A stretch of DNA of 49,279 bases, taken from Ruminiclostridium sp. GTDB taxonomy: Bacteria > Bacillota > Clostridia > Oscillospirales > Ruminococcaceae. Under the pieces are notes generated by a model. The model saw only the letters and a list, made by a program, of their open reading frames with translations, had not been told where the DNA came from and ran no database searches. The stretch's first letter is position 1; each line of letters begins with the position of its first letter. The stretch lies in NCBI GenBank assembly GCA_017941355.1, contig JAGAWN010000225.1:1-49279 (forward strand), in the 5' to 3' direction. Below, one piece after another: positions 24,455 through 32,015 of this stretch. The translations under genes and the position numbers were made by a program.

Positions 24455-25414
24455 ATGTTTACCGAACTTGGCGGTATTACGCAGGAAACGGGGCTTGCCT
24501 TTGACGGAGTCTCCCGTCTTTACGGCAGCAAGCGCGGCTACGGCACGGTAGTGACCGACATTGAAGCCGAGGGCAGCTACCGTGTGGAGATGTTCTGCGA
24601 TATGGGATCCGCGCGCGAAAGCGAAATATCCGCGCTTATCACGGAACTTGCGGAGAGCTTACCCAAAAACACTCTCACGGCGCAGTCCTGCGAGTGGGGG
24701 TATGTGCTTGCCGTTCTCAACAAGTACAGTCTCCTGCAGGAAAACGTTGAATATCTGATAGAATTTTTGGATAAACTTGCCGACGGACTTGCAAGTCTCG
24801 GCGTACAGGGCAGGGAATACAGGCTTCTCGGTGAGGACAAGCCGGCTGCCGCGGAACAGGCTCCGAAAGGCGCGGTGCGCGTGAAGCTCGGATTTGACCT
24901 GCGCAGTATTCTTGGAATACTCGGTGCGCTTCTCGGTGCGCTTGCAATGGTAGTCGTTGCGGTTCTGACGGTGAATGCGGATTTTGAGATAAACACGCTT
25001 GAACTCCGGTTTGAGATATCGACATACATACTTTCGGGACTGACCGCCGCCGTGGTATTTGCCGACTATCGGTTCATTGCACGGAAGCTTGATCCCTGCG
25101 GAGTCATCGTCTGCCCGCTGTTCACAGTTTCCGCGGTGATACTTTCGGGGCTTGGTGCCGGGGTACGGGCTTGCGCGCGTTTTGCGGAAGTGCCGTTTTT
25201 GCAGGCTCTTCGCGGTTTTCCCGGATATCTTGAAGCCTATGAGAGCGTCGGCAGCTTCATGTTCGGCTATATCACGCGCGGGCTTGTGCTTGCGGTGATC
25301 GCGTGTATCCTTATTTACATCTTTTATTTCAGCCGTCACCCGGACGAAACAGAGAGATCCGAGAAGTACTCCGTACCCGGCGAGGACTTCCCGATAAAGC
25401 TGAAGAAGCGCTGA
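24455..25414 (+). CDS. Unknown protein with soluble N-domain and polytopic membrane C-domain
   Basis: A 319-residue protein I do not recognise. Residues 1 to about 135 look soluble (alpha/beta, with a long helix around QENVEYLIEFLDKLADGLAS). About five hydrophobic segments follow between residues 150 and 300, including ILGILGALLGALAMVVVAVL and LVLAVIACILIYIFYF. The C-terminus is charged. The start at 24455 is chosen because the promoter at 24397-24425 lies upstream and ggtgat precedes it. It stands alone between two minus-strand operons, ending at a bidirectional terminator. Confidence 0.75.
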   Translation: MFTELGGITQETGLAFDGVSRLYGSKRGYGTVVTDIEAEGSYRVEMFCDMGSARESEISALITELAESLPKNTLTAQSCEWGYVLAVLNKYSLLQENVEYLIEFLDKLADGLASLGVQGREYRLLGEDKPAAAEQAPKGAVRVKLGFDLRSILGILGALLGALAMVVVAVLTVNADFEINTLELRFEISTYILSGLTAAVVFADYRFIARKLDPCGVIVCPLFTVSAVILSGLGAGVRACARFAEVPFLQALRGFPGYLEAYESVGSFMFGYITRGLVLAVIACILIYIFYFSRHPDETERSEKYSVPGEDFPIKLKKR

Positions 25415-25439
25415 AAGACTGAATCCATAATGCGAAAAT

Positions 25440-25463
25440 ATCACGCCCGGCTGCGGGCGTGAT
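25440..25463. terminator. Bidirectional intrinsic terminator
   Basis: atcacgcccg (25440-25449) pairs perfectly with cgggcgtgat (25454-25463) around a 4-base loop; T-rich sequence follows on the plus strand (atatttctgttgttctt), and attttc on the minus strand. It separates the unknown membrane gene from rplT. Confidence 0.9.
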
Positions 25464-25478
25464 ATATTTCTGTTGTTC

Positions 25479-25832
25479 TTAAAGCGCAGCCTTTGCCTTG
25501 TCGCAAAGCGCTGTGAAGCCTGCCGCGTCGTTTATAGCGATCTCGGAGAGCATCTTGCGGTTGAGGGAGATGTCTGCCTTTTTAAGACCGTTGATGAATG
25601 TGGAGTAATTCATGCCGTTAAGCTTGCACGCCGCGGAGATTCTTGTGATCCAGAGCTTTCTGAAATCTCTCTTCTTCAAGCGTCTGCTGATGTATGCGTA
25701 CTGACCGCTCTTCCATACGGCTTCCTTCGCGGTCTTGAAGAGCTTGCTCTTACCGCCCCAGTAGCCCTTGGCGAGCTTCAAAGTTTTATTTCTTCTTTTG
25801 CGTGTGGCTAAAGCGCCTTTAATTCGTGCCAT
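25479..25832 (-). CDS. rplT: 50S ribosomal protein L20
   Basis: A 117-residue basic ribosomal protein needed early in large-subunit assembly. It begins [20 protein letters not shown] and contains [20 protein letters not shown] and [20 protein letters not shown], all typical of L20. In Firmicutes L20 also binds the leader of its own operon (predicted at 26702-26844). It is the last gene of infC-rpmI-rplT. Confidence 0.98.
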   Translation of the reverse strand: MARIKGALATRKRRNKTLKLAKGYWGGKSKLFKTAKEAVWKSGQYAYISRRLKKRDFRKLWITRISAACKLNGMNYSTFINGLKKADISLNRKMLSEIAINDAAGFTALCDKAKAAL

Positions 25833-25857
25833 ATCAGTTACCTCCTGTTAATAATCC

Positions 25858-26064
25858 TTACTTAGCGTAGGGCATAAGTGCTTTTACTTCCGCGAGATTG
25901 GTATGATCCGCATAACCTGCCGCGCGGTTTATTCTCTTGCGCTTGGTAGCCTTCTGCGTAAGTCTGTGACGGCGGTTTGTACGCTGGTACTTGATCTTGC
26001 CTGTAGCTGTAAACTTAAAGCGCTTTTTGGCACCGCTGTGTGTTTTGATCTTGTTCTTTGCCAT
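25858..26064 (-). CDS. rpmI: 50S ribosomal protein L35
   Basis: A 68-residue, very basic ribosomal protein beginning [20 protein letters not shown] and ending [12 protein letters not shown], as in bacterial L35 (usually about 65 residues). A ggaggaaac lies before the ATG. It is the middle gene of infC-rpmI-rplT. Confidence 0.97.
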   Translation of the reverse strand: MAKNKIKTHSGAKKRFKFTATGKIKYQRTNRRHRLTQKATKRKRINRAAGYADHTNLAEVKALMPYAK

Positions 26065-26115
26065 TTTAGTTTCCTCCTTTGTATTTGGGAACTCCCCCGT
26101 TTCCGGGTAAGTTCG

Positions 26116-26685
26116 TTACTGCTCGGCGGGCTTGTCGCCGTCGGCGGTTTTGGTCTTTTTGGGTGCAGTCTGGGGCTTCGGGGAGATCACGATCATATAG
26201 TTCTTTCCCTCGAGCACTGCTGACTTCTCGGTACTGCCGTATTCAGCGCAGGCTTCCACGAATTTTTTCATCAGGTCTTCACCGAGGTTCATGTGAGTAA
26301 GCTCTCTTGCGCGTCTGAAACGCACGCGCAGTTTGACCTTATCGCCGCCCTTGAGGAATTTTACTGCCTGATTCACCTTTGTGTTAAAGTCGTTTGTATC
26401 GATATTGAGCGACATCTGGATTTCTTTGAGCTCTGCCTGTTTCTGGTTCTTACGGGCTTCTTTTTCGCGTTTGGACTGCTCAAAGCGGTACTTTCCGTAA
26501 TTCATTATACGGCAAACGGGCGGGTTTCCCTGGGGTGCGATGAGGACGAGGTCTAAATCGGCTTCCTCTGCTTTTCTGAGGGCATCTGCCGAAGACATAA
26601 CGCCGAGCTGTTCGCCTTCCGCTCCGATAACTCTGACTTCCTTTTCGCGTATCTCATCGTTTATGAGAAGATCCTTTTTGCTGAT
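26116..26685 (-). CDS. infC: Translation initiation factor IF-3, probable ATC start
   Basis: IF-3 prevents premature subunit joining and checks start codons. The N-terminal domain (KDLLINDEIREKEVRVIGAEG) and the C-terminal domain (KEARKNQKQAELKEIQMSLNIDTNDFN onward, cited here only by its ends) are complete; a Lys/Thr-rich tail follows. The frame can open at GTG 26694, but aaggga then directly abuts the start codon. An in-frame ATC at 26683-26685 lies about nine bases after it. infC genes in several bacteria use AUU, AUC or AUA, letting IF-3 repress its own translation, so ATC is preferred here (189 residues). If GTG is used, the protein is 192 residues. Confidence 0.9.
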   Translation of the reverse strand: MSKKDLLINDEIREKEVRVIGAEGEQLGVMSSADALRKAEEADLDLVLIAPQGNPPVCRIMNYGKYRFEQSKREKEARKNQKQAELKEIQMSLNIDTNDFNTKVNQAVKFLKGGDKVKLRVRFRRARELTHMNLGEDLMKKFVEACAEYGSTEKSAVLEGKNYMIVISPKPQTAPKKTKTADGDKPAEQ

Positions 26686-26701
26686 GGTGTACACTCCCTT
26701 T

Positions 26702-26844
26702 CTGGAAAAACAAAAGCGCAGGACTCACCTGCGCCAAGAATCAATAGCCGTAAACTGGTATTGTTCTTATAAACGACCGCGCCTGACTGTGTGGAACACG
26801 CCGGCGGGTGAGATCCGATCTGCTTTGGTTTATAATTACTTTGA
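26702..26844 (-). ncRNA. L20-type leader of infC-rpmI-rplT
   Basis: About 145 bases lie between the promoter at 26846-26874 and infC. They contain conserved-looking structured sequence (on the minus strand ggatctcacccgccggcgtg and a gcgcggtcgttt segment) and end in an intrinsic terminator just before the infC ribosome binding site. This matches the design of Firmicutes L20 leaders, in which L20 binding promotes termination. The family assignment is by position and layout, not by a covariance search. Confidence 0.75.
26706..26734 (-). terminator. Leader terminator before infC
   Basis: On the minus strand gcgcagg (26734-26728) pairs with cctgcgc (26722-26716) around a 5-base loop, followed by ttttgttttt (26715-26706). 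It is the likely attenuator controlled by the L20 leader. Confidence 0.88.
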
Positions 26845-26845
26845 T

Positions 26846-26874
26846 ATTATACAACGTGACGATTGATTTGTCAA
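26846..26874 (-). promoter_or_regulatory. Consensus promoter of infC-rpmI-rplT
   Basis: On the minus strand ttgaca (26869-26874), a 17-base spacer and tataat (26846-26851): a perfect consensus, as expected for a translation-factor operon. Confidence 0.9.
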
Positions 26875-26985
26875 GTACTTTGCGAAAAAAATATGACACA
26901 TTTTTCATCTTCGCACGAAAGCACATCACGCGACTGATATGAAATGCTTTCTGCGTTATCTCTTCCGTTCTGACGGCAAACGGGA

Positions 26986-27336
26986 TCACCGGGGATCCGG
27001 GCTTGTGCTTCCCGTCTGAGCGCCGAGCTTGTATGTTCTTCTGCCCCTGACCTCGCCGCTTTCGACAAGCTTCATATACTTCACATACTCGTCGTCGATG
27101 TGACGGACAAGCGCGGTAAGCCCGTCCTCGCTCTTTTCTTCTTCATGTTCGTCGGTCATTTCCGACAGATCCGAACACAGTTCCCCGTACCATATATCGG
27201 ACAGGAGCCTGTCGTCTTTTGGCTTTATGCGGAAATTGAATGTATTCTCGCTGCCCACAAACGTATTTCCCTCAATGAACATAGACAGATCCGGTATATC
27301 AAAGAAACCGGAACGTTTGATCTTGACTTCTGCCAT
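26986..27336 (-). CDS. Unrecognised 116-residue acidic protein
   Basis: A 116-residue soluble protein beginning MAEVKIKRSGFFDIPDLSMF, with a basic C-terminal stretch (RGRRTYKLGAQTG) after an acidic middle (DEHEEEKSEDGL). I do not recognise a family. The start follows ggaggt closely. It lies 65 bases after secG in the same direction, with a hairpin between them. Confidence 0.6.
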   Translation of the reverse strand: MAEVKIKRSGFFDIPDLSMFIEGNTFVGSENTFNFRIKPKDDRLLSDIWYGELCSDLSEMTDEHEEEKSEDGLTALVRHIDDEYVKYMKLVESGEVRGRRTYKLGAQTGSTSPDPR

Positions 27337-27361
27337 ATACAGACCTCCGCAGTATAAGTAT

Positions 27362-27385
27362 GCGGCACGGGGGTTCCCGTACCGC
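27362..27385 (-). other. Intercistronic hairpin after secG
   Basis: gcggcacggg (27362-27371) pairs with cccgtaccgc (27376-27385), with one wobble, around a 4-base loop. No clear T-run follows on the minus strand, so it may be a weak terminator or an RNA-stabilising stem. Confidence 0.45.
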
Positions 27386-27401
27386 AGTAAGTGTACTGTT
27401 A

Positions 27402-27836
27402 TTATTCGGCTGCAGCCGTTGTTTCCGCAGCTGTTTCCGCAGCTGTTTCCGCTGCTGTTTCCGCTGCTGTTTCATCTGCGGCATCGGTAACTTCCGCTTC
27501 GGCTTCCGCGTCACCCTCTGCCGCCGTGGTATCAAATACGACGCTCTGCGTTTCTGTCATTGTTGTGGGAGTTGTGTCTGAACTTCCGCCCCAGTAAACC
27601 GAGATGAGGTTTACCGCTATAGCGACCACAAATACGATCACAGCAGCGATCTTTGTTGCCTTGGCGAGCTTTGCTTCCTTGGTTCTTCCGCTGTTCTTCT
27701 GGAAGTAGTTATCCGCGCTTCCGCCCGAGATGACGTTTGACATTCCCTGTTTCGATTCCTGCATCAGCACGACTGCGATGATGAATACGCACGAAAGTAT
27801 CAGCAGTATTGCAAATATTATTTCTATAACCGTCAT
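27402..27836 (-). CDS. secG: Preprotein translocase subunit SecG with long repetitive tail
   Basis: A 144-residue small subunit of the SecYEG translocon. Residues 1 to about 80 are standard SecG: a first membrane helix (IEIIFAILLILSCVFIIAVV), the loop LMQESKQGMSNVISGGSADNYF, and a second helix (IAAVIVFVVAIAVNLISVYW). Most SecG proteins end near here. Residues 85-144 are Thr/Ala/Glu-rich and close with repeated AETA units encoded by a 12-bp tandem repeat. The tail should lie outside the membrane. The start is supported by ggagga, and a promoter lies about 55 bases upstream. Confidence 0.95.
   Translation of the reverse strand: MTVIEIIFAILLILSCVFIIAVVLMQESKQGMSNVISGGSADNYFQKNSGRTKEAKLAKATKIAAVIVFVVAIAVNLISVYWGGSSDTTPTTMTETQSVVFDTTAAEGDAEAEAEVTDAADETAAETAAETAAETAAETTAAAE
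27418..27477. repeat. 12-bp tandem repeat in the 3' end of secG
   Basis: Five adjacent 12-base units related to gctgtttccgca (the first gttgtttccgca, the last gctgtttcatct) encode the AETA repeats at the SecG C-terminus. Being in frame, gain or loss of units would lengthen or shorten the tail without breaking the gene. Confidence 0.85.
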
Positions 27837-27888
27837 TTTCTATTCCTCCGTAATGTCACAAAGACCCGTTTTTCATAACATAGAATTT

Positions 27889-27917
27889 ATTATATCATAC
27901 TTCTCCGGGAAATGCAA
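27889..27917 (-). promoter_or_regulatory. Predicted secG promoter
   Basis: On the minus strand ttgcat (27912-27917), a 17-base spacer and tataat (27889-27894), about 55 bases before the secG start. Confidence 0.7.
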
Positions 27918-27963
27918 GTGTTTTTTGAAATTTTTATCCGGGAACATATTTTGGGGCGGATAC

Positions 27964-29091
27964 TCAGATCTCTTCGTAGTTTCCGAGGAACCTGTAGAAT
28001 TTCATTTCCCGTTCCAGTCCCGTCAGCAGCTTCATCACGTTCTCGTCCCGTATGCTTCCGATGAAATCGAGGTAGAAAATGAACTCGAACGCATCATCTT
28101 TCAGGTAGGCAAGCCAGTCCGGCATGGGTCTGCTCTCTATGCGGCACAGGTTAAGTCCGCGGTACGCAAAGCGTGTCAGCGTGCGGTAGAGACTTCCCGC
28201 AACGTGCGGAACGGTGATGCACAGCGAAACAACGTCCGCGTTTTTGGGTATCTGCAGATCTCTCGATATCATAATGAACCGTGTGAAGTTGTCCTTTATG
28301 TCCGTGATGTCGGAAGCCACCGGCTCAAGCCCGAAAAGCCTTGCGCACGAAGCCGAGCATACCGCCGCCACCGAATTGTCCGCCGATTCCGCGACTGCCT
28401 CCGCGGCCTTTGCCGTTGAACTTGCCTCCGAGAACGCGAACCCTCCGTCCTCCAGAAAGCGCGAGCATTGTTTCAGCGCCATTTCGTGCGACATCACGAC
28501 CTTTATGTCCGAAAGCTTCGAGCCTTTCTTCGCCGCGAGAACATGGTTTATCGGGATCATCGTACTTTTGCAGATATGGAATCTGTGCCGCAGCATAAGA
28601 TCGTATGTTGCCGCTACCTCTCCCGCCGTCGAGTTTTCTATGGGAACGACTCCGTAGTCGATAGCCTCGTCCTCGACTGCTCTGAACACCGATGCAAAGT
28701 CGGAGAAATACTTTATTCTGCAGTTGCCGCCAAAGAATTTCTCGCAGGCGTCCGCCGTGTAGCTTCCTTTGGTGACTGCGCCCACAAGCGGATTTGCCTT
28801 TCCCGGCTCCGATATCACCGGCTTTGACTCGGTAAGAAGTTCCCGCTGACGGCATTTGGAAATATCCATAAGCGTTGTGAACAGCAGTCTTGCCCCGTCC
28901 TCAAGCTCCGGCGGGATCCCGTTCACCGCGCGTTTCAGCACTTCCTCCTCGCGTCCGCCCTGGAATACCTCCATGCCGTTTGCACGCTTGTATTCCGCGA
29001 TGTCGCAGGCTATCCGGGTGCGCTTCTCGAAAAGCTTTGCTATCTCATCATCTATGCTGTCTATCTGGTTTCTGAGTTCTTTAAGTTCCAT
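27964..29091 (-). CDS. pheA: Bifunctional chorismate mutase / prephenate dehydratase
   Basis: A 375-residue enzyme of phenylalanine synthesis. Residues 1 to about 85 are an AroQ-class chorismate mutase (LRNQIDSIDDEIAKLFEKRT). Then comes prephenate dehydratase: GSYTADACEKFFGG, GVVPIENSTAGEVAATYDLM (the conserved Thr region) and NFTRFIMISRD. A C-terminal ACT-like regulatory domain (VPHVAGSLYRTLTRFAYRGL with the ESRP motif) should bind phenylalanine. The start is ATG at 29091, seven bases after aaggg, rather than TTG at 29097. It starts 10 bases after the pseudokinase gene in the same direction. Confidence 0.95.
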   Translation of the reverse strand: MELKELRNQIDSIDDEIAKLFEKRTRIACDIAEYKRANGMEVFQGGREEEVLKRAVNGIPPELEDGARLLFTTLMDISKCRQRELLTESKPVISEPGKANPLVGAVTKGSYTADACEKFFGGNCRIKYFSDFASVFRAVEDEAIDYGVVPIENSTAGEVAATYDLMLRHRFHICKSTMIPINHVLAAKKGSKLSDIKVVMSHEMALKQCSRFLEDGGFAFSEASSTAKAAEAVAESADNSVAAVCSASCARLFGLEPVASDITDIKDNFTRFIMISRDLQIPKNADVVSLCITVPHVAGSLYRTLTRFAYRGLNLCRIESRPMPDWLAYLKDDAFEFIFYLDFIGSIRDENVMKLLTGLEREMKFYRFLGNYEEI

Positions 29092-29101
29092 TTGCAAGCC
29101 C

Positions 29102-30922
29102 TTATTCTTCTATTATCTCTTCTTCGCCGTCATCATCGCCGGCAGGCTCGGTCTCGGGCGTTTCCGTGACCGCTTCTGTCGCTGCGGGTCTTACCGCGTA
29201 GTAAACGGTAACTCCCTCGTTCTCGGAGATATACACCCTGTCGCCGATGTTCTTGCTGCAGCGCACCACATAGCCCGCCTTGACCTCGTTTGTCTCCTCG
29301 GGAACGGCGTCGTACCGCACTCCGAGAGTCTGGAGCTTATTGGTGTAATCACTCAGCTTCATACCGGTGTAGTCCGGCAGATAGGTGAACGCGGGACCCT
29401 TGCTGACCTTGATGTGTATCGTGGTACCGCCCGTGACCTGAGTTCCTTCGGGTATATCCTGCTCCATTATGATGCCCTCGGCAAACTCGTCGGTGTATTC
29501 GTCCTCCACCTCGAACGTGAGCAGGGAGTAACGGCTCTCCAGTGATGAATTGTAGAATCTGTTCACGAAGTTCGGAACCAGAAGCTTTTCGCCGGCAGGC
29601 TCGGTCACCGGAGCGGTCGTTGTGGGAACTGTTCTCGGTGTCGTAACCGGGGCTGTCGTTTCGGCAGCCGTTGTCGTCTGCGCTGTTACGGTGTTGCTCT
29701 GTATGTTCTGTGATTCCTCGGAGAAGTAGATTATGCAGATGACCAAAGCCGCCACCAGCGCGAAGAATACTATGAATCCTGCCGCTGCACCGAAGTTTTT
29801 GCGCTCCTGCTTCTTTTTCTTCTTCTTTTTCTCTTCGGCGCGGCGATGCTCTTCATGCTCCTCAACGTCGTATTTCACATGAACCGTGGGAGTTATGGGT
29901 CCCTCGTCCTCTTCTTCTTCCTCAACTATATGCACGGGAGCGTCCGCGGCTTTGGCGGTCCCGGCAGGTTCGCCGAAAAGCTTTGCGCGCAGTTCCGGTA
30001 TATCGTGTATGCGTTCGGCGCGGTTGATCCTCATGCCCTCCGCGATAGTCTCCGAAACGTTTACCGGAATGTCGTCGTTCACTCTGCGTGCGTTCACGAG
30101 AGTATCTCCGACTCTTCGCGCCCCGGCGTGAGGCGGAACTCTTCCGGTTATGGATCTGTACAGGACTGCGCAGAATCCGTAAACGTCAGTCCAGCTCCCC
30201 TGCCTTTCGGAAAGATCGTACTGCTCGCAGGCAGCGTAGCCGTCGTATATCTTGCAGGTGATGCGGGATTCCGAGGTTCTTGCCGCCGAGATCTCCACCG
30301 ATGTCAGAACGGGTCTGTCATCCGCGGTTATCAGTATAGTCTCCGGGCTTAGTCCTCTGTGAACGATGCCTTTTTCGTGCAGTGCCGCGAGGGTATCCAG
30401 CAGAGGCGGGAAAAGCTTTGAAGCCTCTGTCCACGACAGTATCCCGCCGTGCTGACCGAGGTATTCCTCCAGCGTCACACCGTTTATGTGTTCGGAGACA
30501 ACATATCCTGTTCCGTTTGCGGCGAAGATATCGAAGGTTTTCTTCAGACCGCCCTGCTCGAAACCTGTCATGATCGTCTTATGCAGGTCGGCGTATTCCG
30601 AAAGGTACGATTTGAACAGCGGCAGAGCGCCCTCCACGACTTCGACGGATTCGCCGTCCGCACCGCGCCTGCACAGCGTCCCCGGCATGAACTCCTTTAT
30701 TTCGACAGTGATCCCGAGTTTGGTGTCGAACGCGATATATCGCATTCCCTCACCGCCCTTTGAGAGCAGTTTCCCAAGCACATACCTGTCTGCCAGGAAA
30801 GTTTTCGGCGCAAGGCTCCCTGCCGGGTATGCGTCTGTATCTGTATAACCGCACACCTCGCAGGGACCGCTGTAGAGCTTTTCGCTCATGCAGCCCATAC
30901 AACGGTTTATCTCTTTCTTCAT
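29102..30922 (-). CDS. PASTA-domain pseudokinase with N-terminal zinc ribbon
   Basis: A 606-residue membrane protein of the PASTA kinase (PrkC/StkP) architecture. Residues 1-30 have two Cys pairs (CMGC and CEVC) that look like a zinc ribbon. Residues about 40-320 have the kinase fold: a glycine loop SKGGEGMRYIAFD and the lysine in VEIKEFMP. The catalytic loop reads IVHRGLSPETIL (residue 190 is Gly where HRD has Asp), and the DFG position reads SVE. Both catalytic aspartates are gone, so phosphotransfer is unlikely. A basic cytoplasmic linker, one membrane helix (about 385-405), a Thr/Pro-rich spacer and two PASTA domains (about 448-580) follow. PASTA domains bind peptidoglycan, so it may be a wall sensor or scaffold. 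The start follows ggaggt. Confidence 0.9.
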   Translation of the reverse strand: MKKEINRCMGCMSEKLYSGPCEVCGYTDTDAYPAGSLAPKTFLADRYVLGKLLSKGGEGMRYIAFDTKLGITVEIKEFMPGTLCRRGADGESVEVVEGALPLFKSYLSEYADLHKTIMTGFEQGGLKKTFDIFAANGTGYVVSEHINGVTLEEYLGQHGGILSWTEASKLFPPLLDTLAALHEKGIVHRGLSPETILITADDRPVLTSVEISAARTSESRITCKIYDGYAACEQYDLSERQGSWTDVYGFCAVLYRSITGRVPPHAGARRVGDTLVNARRVNDDIPVNVSETIAEGMRINRAERIHDIPELRAKLFGEPAGTAKAADAPVHIVEEEEEDEGPITPTVHVKYDVEEHEEHRRAEEKKKKKKKQERKNFGAAAGFIVFFALVAALVICIIYFSEESQNIQSNTVTAQTTTAAETTAPVTTPRTVPTTTAPVTEPAGEKLLVPNFVNRFYNSSLESRYSLLTFEVEDEYTDEFAEGIIMEQDIPEGTQVTGGTTIHIKVSKGPAFTYLPDYTGMKLSDYTNKLQTLGVRYDAVPEETNEVKAGYVVRCSKNIGDRVYISENEGVTVYYAVRPAATEAVTETPETEPAGDDDGEEEIIEE

Positions 30923-30964
30923 ATCTTACCTCCGCCGCCCCTGTATGCGGGAGCGGTATTATTA

Positions 30965-31402
30965 TTATTTCAGCAATTCAAGCTTGGTTCCTGTTACGCG
31001 TTCGGCAAGGCTGTTTGCCCAGCGCTCGGTAAAGAAGCTGTAATATGATATCCCATTTTCACTTCGATGACGCTCAAATCCCGGCGTCATGCACCATACC
31101 GAGGACGGCAGCACGATCACCGGCAGGTAAAGAACGCCGAGCATGAGCGATTGTATGCAATGCCCGTATTCATGCGCGCACAGTTCCTCCCGCAGTTTTC
31201 CCTGAGCCTGTTCGGAAATGAATATGAACAGTCCCAGCGAAAGGCTCTGGCTCCTGTTCCAGTCGGTTGCGATGCTTCCTCTGTATATGAAGTGCCGCCG
31301 TTTTGCAAGTGCGAGGAACAGCACAGCGCCCGCGAGCGTCTGCAAGGCTCCCCATGTGCATTGCAGCACCGTGAAAATAACCCGTTTCAATACCGAAATC
31401 AT
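30965..31402 (-). CDS. Membrane protein with HEYGH metallopeptidase-like motif, predicted leaderless
   Basis: A 145-residue protein with an N-terminal membrane helix (VIFTVLQCTWGALQTLAGAV), the zinc-protease-like motif AHEYGHCIQS around residues 77-86, a second hydrophobic segment (LMLGVLYLPVIVLPS) and a later Trp-Ala pair (ERWANSLAERV). The HExxH and trailing sequence resemble small membrane metalloproteases, but I cannot assign a family or substrate. The ATG at 31402 has no ribosome binding site and lies only about three bases after the predicted start of transcription; an in-frame stop lies just upstream, so no earlier start exists. The pseudokinase gene follows 42 bases downstream. Confidence 0.7.
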   Translation of the reverse strand: MISVLKRVIFTVLQCTWGALQTLAGAVLFLALAKRRHFIYRGSIATDWNRSQSLSLGLFIFISEQAQGKLREELCAHEYGHCIQSLMLGVLYLPVIVLPSSVWCMTPGFERHRSENGISYYSFFTERWANSLAERVTGTKLELLK

Positions 31403-31411
31403 ATATAGATT

Positions 31412-31440
31412 ATTTTACACGTTCCCCCGCTAAATGTCAA
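31412..31440 (-). promoter_or_regulatory. Promoter of the HEYGH protein gene
   Basis: On the minus strand ttgaca (31435-31440), a 17-base spacer and taaaat (31412-31417). Transcription should begin near 31405, so the message would begin almost at the start codon. It is back to back with the plus-strand promoter at 31461. Confidence 0.75.
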
Positions 31441-31460
31441 TTGTATGTATGCACAAAACC

Positions 31461-31489
31461 TTGACAATACAAACGGGGTATGATACAAT
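31461..31489 (+). promoter_or_regulatory. Promoter of the small unknown plus-strand operon
   Basis: ttgaca (31461-31466), a 17-base spacer and tacaat (31484-31489). Transcription would start near 31496, giving a leader of about 190 bases that contains the 25-bp tandem repeats. Confidence 0.75.
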
Positions 31490-31504
31490 AATATTACTAA
31501 CCCC

Positions 31505-31604
31505 GCTGCACCCATTCCGGCAGCATGACGCTGCACCCATTCCGGCAGCGTGACGCTGCACCCTTTCCGGCAGCGTGACGCTGCACCCTTTCCGTGGGTG
31601 ACTT
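31505..31604. repeat. 25-bp tandem repeat in a 5' leader, three full copies and a partial one
   Basis: Units start at 31505, 31530 and 31555, with a partial or decayed fourth at 31580. Each begins gctgcaccc, continues with a short attccg or tttccg, and ends gcagc plus a/gtgac. Each unit can form gctgc...gcagc, and neighbouring units can form gcagcg-tga-cgctgc across the junction. The repeats lie about 9 bases after the predicted transcription start. Nothing coding is evident. The rest of 31605-31683 holds only the leader and the ribosome binding site. Confidence 0.85.
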
Positions 31605-31683
31605 TTGATAAAGGGGCGGGTCATCTGCCTCGCAGCCGTTATTCACTGCTGATTTGTATCGGTCGTTTTTGGGAGGTTTTCCT

Positions 31684-31998
31684 ATGAGAGGTGAACTGAA
31701 GAAGTTCTCGGATATCGACTTTAAGGGCGGCAATGTTCGCTGGTGCTGCGAAGCACCGGAAGAGGATATGCTTGTGGTGGAATACGCGAACGGGATAACA
31801 CTGTATGTGGGCTTCACAAACCGGTTCATTGTCGAGGTGATAAAGGACGGCGAACACAGTGTGCCGTTTGCGCAGGCTGTCACGGACAGCCGCCGGGAAA
31901 TGTATGAAACGGTGAAACGCGCTGTAACGCTTGCGAGCGTGGAATCTGCGCGTTGCCGGAGCAATTACGGCGGCTTGTGGGAAACAAGAATGATCTGA
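31684..31998 (+). CDS. Unrecognised 104-residue protein
   Basis: A 104-residue soluble protein beginning MRGELKKFSDIDFKGGNVRW, with VVEYANGITLYVGFTNRFIV in the middle and a helical end (EMYETVKRAVTLASVESARC). I do not recognise a family. The start follows gggagg by seven bases; the frame extends upstream to 31654 without a ribosome binding site. The next gene starts 18 bases downstream, so they are probably co-transcribed. Confidence 0.65.
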   Translation: MRGELKKFSDIDFKGGNVRWCCEAPEEDMLVVEYANGITLYVGFTNRFIVEVIKDGEHSVPFAQAVTDSRREMYETVKRAVTLASVESARCRSNYGGLWETRMI

Positions 31999-32015
31999 CT
32001 GCGGAAGGAGAAAAT

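Noticed and set aside
27964-29091. T-box or tRNA genes in the amino-acid gene regions
   Set aside because: I looked for T-box and tRNA motifs near pheA and the his operon and found none.
31505-31604. CRISPR array
   Set aside because: Repeats are directly adjacent with no unique spacers and no cas genes nearby.
31430-31964. Minus-strand proteins reading through the tandem repeats
   Set aside because: These frames only translate the repeat units, have no ribosome binding site and conflict with the plus-strand promoter and gene.
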